64,000 nt of DNA. Source: Erythrophleum ivorense. Its lineage: Eukaryota > Streptophyta > Magnoliopsida > Fabales > Fabaceae. The stretch lies in NCBI GenBank assembly GCA_026724425.1, contig JAIUCV010000003.1, forward strand, positions 48,114,477-48,178,476. Reading direction: 5' to 3'. Position 1 is the stretch's first letter, and every line of letters begins with the position of its first letter. Below, in pieces: positions 60,196-64,000 of this stretch. The position numbers were made by a program, and so were the translations under genes. The notes beneath the pieces are model-generated. The model saw only the letters and a program-made list of their open reading frames with translations, was not told the origin of the DNA and ran no database searches.

Positions 60196-61340
60196 ATGTC
60201 CCAAGGTAGTACTCCAGACTTTAATCTATCTGAGGATGGGATTATGAGGTACAAGAATAGGCTATATGTGCTTAGGAGTTCTGAGATAAGAGAAAGAATA
60301 TTAGAAGAGGCACATAAGAGCAAGTATACGATTCATCCAAATAGTAACAAGATGTATCATGATTTGAAGAAACTATTTTGGTGGCCTAGGATGAAATCAG
60401 ACATAGCTGAGTACTTCTCTTGGTATCTAGTATGTCAGAAAGTCAAGATAGAGCACTAGAGGCCAGCTAGGTTGCTTCAGCCCTAAGATATCCCTGAGTG
60501 GAAGTAAGATAGCATAGCTATAGACTTTGTCATGGGTTTACCTAGGACATCATCAGGGTATGATGCCATTTGGATGATAGTGGATAGATTAATGAAGTTA
60601 GCACATTTCTTAGCAATGAAAGTCAGTTACACCCTGGATAAGTTAGCCTAGCTGTACATCAGGGAGATAGTGAGGTTACATAGTGTCCCTAGGAGCATAG
60701 TATCATATAGAATCCCAAATTCACTTCAAATTTTTAGAGATTATTACAGGATGCCTTAGGAACTAAATTAAGATTCTATACAGCCTATCACTCTCAGACA
60801 GATGGTCAAATAGAAAGGACCATCCAAACCCTAGAAGACATGTTGAGGGCTTATGTCTTAGAGCTAAAGGGTAACTAGGATACATACTTGCCTATAGTAG
60901 AGTTTACCTATAATAACAGTTATCATACTAGCATCCAAATGACATTGTATGAGGCATTATATAGAAAGAAATTTAGATCCCCAATCTGTTGGGTTGAGCT
61001 TGGAGAGAGGAGCCTTATAAGCCTAAATTTAGTAGACTAAACCTCTAGATAGATAGAGATTATAAGAAAGAAACTTTTAACAGCATATAGTAGATAGAAG
61101 AGTTATGCAGATAGAAAGAGAAGGTAGTTAGAATTTGAGATTGGAGACTATGTCTTTGTTAGAGTATCTTTAGTCACAGGGATAGATAGGTCTATTAAGA
61201 GTAGAAAGCTTAGTCTAAAGTACATAGATCCATTCTAAATTCTTGATAAAGTTAGACCTGTGGCTTACAAACTTGCCCTTCCCCCAAACCTGAGCCAAAT
61301 CTATGACGTCTTTCATGTATCCTAGCTTATAAAGTACCAG
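60196..61340 (+). pseudogene. Gypsy integrase, degenerate
   Basis: The H2C2 zinc region HPNSNKMYHDLKKLFWWPRM to YLVCQKVKIEH has Tyr in place of the first Cys. The core follows: PEWK, stop, DSIAIDFVMGLPRTSSGYDA, IVDRLMKLAHFLAMKVSYTL, LYIREIVRLHSVPRSIVSYR (the second catalytic Asp is Tyr at 60706-60708), YHSQTDGQIERTIQTLEDML, then LPIVEFTYNNSYHTSIQM, GDYVFVRVSLVTG and VAYKLALPPNLSQIYDVFHV. This enzyme inserts the DNA copy. Stops and lost residues make it inactive. Confidence 0.92.
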
Positions 61341-61399
61341 CCTGACCCCTTATATGTCATAGAATATGAAAATGTGTAGTTATAGGATAATCTGTCTTA

Positions 61400-61565
61400 T
61401 ATAGTATCACCAGATCGGATTATGGATGTTAGACTCAAGCAGTTACGAAATAAGACAATTTCACTGGTGAAAGTGGTTTGGAAGGGGCTAACTCTTGAGG
61501 AAGCTACCTGGGAGTTAGAAGAAGAGATGAGAAAGAAGAGTTATTCCCCTAAGGTGTGTATTTAA
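61400..61565 (+). pseudogene. Chromodomain-like C-terminus of gypsy Pol
   Basis: DNLSYIVSPDRIMDVRLKQL, RNKTISLVKVVWKGLTLEEA and TWELEEEMRKK lead to the stop at 61563-61565. This is the tail found after integrase in Tekay/Del-type plant chromoviruses; the VKVVWKG...EEATWE core is the chromodomain fold thought to steer insertion to particular chromatin. It supports classing family T as a chromovirus. Confidence 0.82.
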
Positions 61566-61584
61566 ATTTTGAAGATAAAATTTT

Positions 61585-61602
61585 ATTTAAAGGGGATAGA
61601 AA
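61585..61602 (+). other. Polypurine tract of the gypsy element
   Basis: TTTAAAGGGGATAGAAAAG directly precedes the 3' LTR start. AAAGGGGATAGAAAA is a good purine tract for priming plus-strand synthesis. Confidence 0.75.
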
Positions 61603-61996
61603 AGTAACATCCAGTTTGTCATAAAAATACCGAAATAAGTTAGTTTAAAAAGCAAGTCCCTTGAAATGAATGAGTTAAGGCCAAATAAAATTAGGATAAA
61701 ATTTTAAATAATGAAAAATGAGAATCCAAGGTTTGAGATGCCCGAAAACCAAAGTTAAAGTAGTTCAGCAAAATTGCCAAAATCATAATGGCATTTTTAT
61801 AAATATGAGCACTTTTTGAAAAACTCACATAAGGGCTTTTTAAATGAAAAAAATTGAGTTTTTTGAGATTCTCAGAGACCCTAAAAATCATAAGACCCCT
61901 TAGATTAGTTCAAACCCCCTCCAGTGTATGTTTTCGAAAGTTAGCTGACCAAAACTTTGACCTTTTCATTCGAAAAGGTTTTAAATCCAAATTCAG
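61603..61996 (+). mobile_element. 3' LTR of gypsy element, first 394 bases
   Basis: Starts (A)GTAACATCCAG, a worn TGTAACATCC, and follows the family U3 sequence (AAAACTCACATAAGGGCTTTT, GATTCTCAGAGACCCTAAAA, CAAAACTTTGACC) to AAATCCAAATTCAG at 61996. There the forward LTR sequence ends abruptly and inverted LTR sequence begins. Confidence 0.87.
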
Positions 61997-63191
61997 TTTC
62001 CACTATGCTACATGCAATCATACACATTGAAAGCATAACACATCAAGGGCCTTTGGTAGTAAAATTATACATGTTCATTTGTATGAACCCAAAATCATTA
62101 CATACATTATGTCTATATACATTTAAGTATGCTCAAGCATCAACATCATCTATACATCTCATGGTTACAATTATTGATATCAAAATACATTTACAAAGCT
62201 CATTTCTCTATACATATGTCAAAGTCTTACTTCTTATACTTGTTGGCTCCCACTCCTTAACCCACTTGGCTCACCTAGACATGGTTAGATATTGGAGAGG
62301 AAAGAGTGAGATTCTAAGAATTTCAATAGCTCTTAACCCTTTCAATAATATATAATAGTGATATTTTCAAGTCCAAGAATGCATATATGAACATTAAGCT
62401 ACTAGTAATCATACATAAATTCATTTTCATGTGCAAGAAGCTCATACATGTCATACATTAACTTTCAAGAGCATTGGTTTAGCCTCACCCCCTTTCCTTA
62501 GGACTTTTGGACTTATTTCACCCATTTTCAAGGGACTTTTGACTAAGCCTCACTCCTCTTGAGACTTTTGGTTTTGTCTTGCCCAATCCTAAGGACTTTT
62601 GGCTTCACCAAGTTCATTCAAGCTATAACACATTTATAAAACACATTTTATGCATATAATGGTACCATGACATGTAGAAAATAGCTATACACATTTCTCA
62701 TAGCTTAAACATGCATACACACATCCAAAGACAAGAAAACAACCAATAATTCATGAGACAAAGGTTAGAGAGCTACCATTGGAACAAAACATAAGTCTTT
62801 CCCTGGATTCTTCTTCCCCTTTCAAGGTCACACACTTGCAAGTGGGTGGAGTTTAATTCCTTTTGCCTAAACACATCAAATAGGATCCAATTACATTCTT
62901 AAAGCCAATTTTAACATCATACACACACTAGATGAAGCTACTTCCTCTTATGGTTCAATTATGGCTCCATTTAAGACCTAATGAAGCAACCATAATAATT
63001 CTTGATCTTGGCTCCATTTTCTCCCTCAATCTATGACTTTTGATTTCATTTAGACTCTCTGGAGCCCCCACACATTCATTTTGAAGGGCCTAGCTATATG
63101 TTGCTTCTTTATGTTATATTATGGAACTTATACCTCCATCTCTTAATCTATGGGTTTTAAATTTTTTCCAAGGATTCCTTTGATATTCTTC
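61997..63191 (-). mobile_element. Inverted middle segment of a family T LTR
   Basis: TTTCCACTATGCTACATGC at 61997 starts a 1.2-kb block that is about 90% or more identical, same strand, to 53731-54960, the middle of the minus-strand LTR upstream. It includes the 31-bp repeats at 62480-62615. It is cut at 63191 by the next LTR. It joins the forward 3' LTR tip at an exact breakpoint without obvious added bases. Confidence 0.87.
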
Positions 63192-64000
63192 TGTAACATC
63201 TGGTCCCTCCATAAACGTGAGAAACGCAATGTTCAGTTTCTCCGTAAACGTCAGAAATGGGCCAAATATAAAAGCAAGTTCTCAAAATAGAAGGTATTAG
63301 GGCCAACTAAAATTATAATAAAATTTTAAATATTAGAAAATGAGGATTTGAGGTGTAAGATACCCAAAAACTAGAGCCAGAAGAGACCAGAAAATTTACC
63401 GAAGGAAGTAGGGGCATTTTTATAATTTTTGAAAAATTTTGAAAACTCACAAGACGGTTTTTTAAATAAAAAATTTGAGCTTTCCAAAGTTCTCAGGGGC
63501 CTTGAATACTATGGGAACCCCTAGAACAGTTGAAACCCCTCCGGTGAGCGATTTCGGTCTTTGGTTGATAGAAACTTTGACCAAATGGTTCAAAGTGATT
63601 TTAGATCCTCTTTGAGTGATTCCAAAGGCAATTATTATGATTGAGGACCTAAGGAATATGATGGAAAAGATGGATTTTGAAAAAGAGTTGAAATGAGACC
63701 AAACAGACAAACCATGGATTAGGGACTAAAATGAAAAGTTAAAAAAGTATGTTAACTTTACCCTTTTTCTTTTAAAATCATGTCCAGCCCTTCTCCTTCC
63801 TCTCCATCGATGATTTTCTGGTCTGAAACAGATTTGAAAGTGGCGCACCAAGGGAAGAGAAGAAGGAGGAAAAATTCAAGTCTTTAGGTATGGAAATTTG
63901 CTTATTTTTCATGCTTTCTTTCCACCAATCTCTTCTCCTCTTTTTCTCTCTTCTTCTCCATGATTTTTCTAAAGTTTTGAGGGCTGTTTTGAAGGGAGAA
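63192..64000 (+). mobile_element. Family T LTR, start only (runs off window)
   Basis: TGTAACATCTGGTCCCTCCA begins a fresh plus-strand LTR closely matching 8209 onward (ATAAACGTGAGAAACGCAAT, then the AGAAATGGGC block). It interrupts the inverted block before it. Whether it is a solo LTR or the 5' LTR of a full element cannot be told because the window ends inside it. Confidence 0.9.

Overview
The window is plant nuclear DNA: strongly AT-rich, intron-style gene structure, Ty1/copia and Ty3/gypsy chromovirus retrotransposons, an En/Spm (CACTA) transposase relic and Mutator-like MITEs. It suggests an angiosperm; I cannot name the species. Almost all of it is nested, decaying transposable elements, with one recognisable host gene. 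No bacterial-type system, CRISPR array or rRNA was seen. Most open frames of 60-150 codons are chance frames inside LTRs.

Layout. 1-14.2 kb: stacked long LTRs of one gypsy family (here family T, about 3.4-3.9 kb, ends TGTAAYATC...GTGTTACA): a partial copy and a truncated copy on the minus strand, an older diverged LTR-like repeat, and a minus-strand solo LTR (TSD CACTA) with a plus-strand solo LTR inside it (TSD GGATG). 15.45-29.27 kb: a minus-strand Ty1/copia element with both LTRs and TSD CTTTT. Its gag-pol is cut three times by solo LTRs of three families, each with a perfect 5-bp TSD (TACTA, ATCAT, GTTGT). 29.98-37.1 kb: a plus-strand family T solo LTR containing a second one (TSD AATCT).

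37.1-42.1 kb is the island of host sequence. It holds a minus-strand gene for a small LYR/Complex1-type protein (TATA box, 5' UTR exon, 2.2-kb first intron with a 75-85-bp minisatellite, a GC-AG second intron) that carries an in-frame TAG. 44.1-52 kb: a plus-strand En/Spm relic with a TNP2-type transposase and two diverged copies of a Transposase_24-like gene. The second copy is split by a 2.5-kb solo LTR (TSD ATACT).

52.4-64 kb: a rearranged family T locus. Inverted LTR pieces flank a degenerate but recognisable gypsy chromovirus (Tekay/Del-like) internal region with PBS, gag with CCHC, protease, RT, RNase H, integrase, chromodomain-like tail and PPT. This identifies the family whose solo LTRs fill the rest of the window. 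Its 3' LTR is a forward/inverted chimera, and a further family T LTR starts at 63,192 and runs off the window.

No element looks autonomous: the gypsy and copia frames have many stops, and catalytic residues are lost in the gypsy protease, RT and integrase. The main value of the window is its readable insertion history and the broken host gene.
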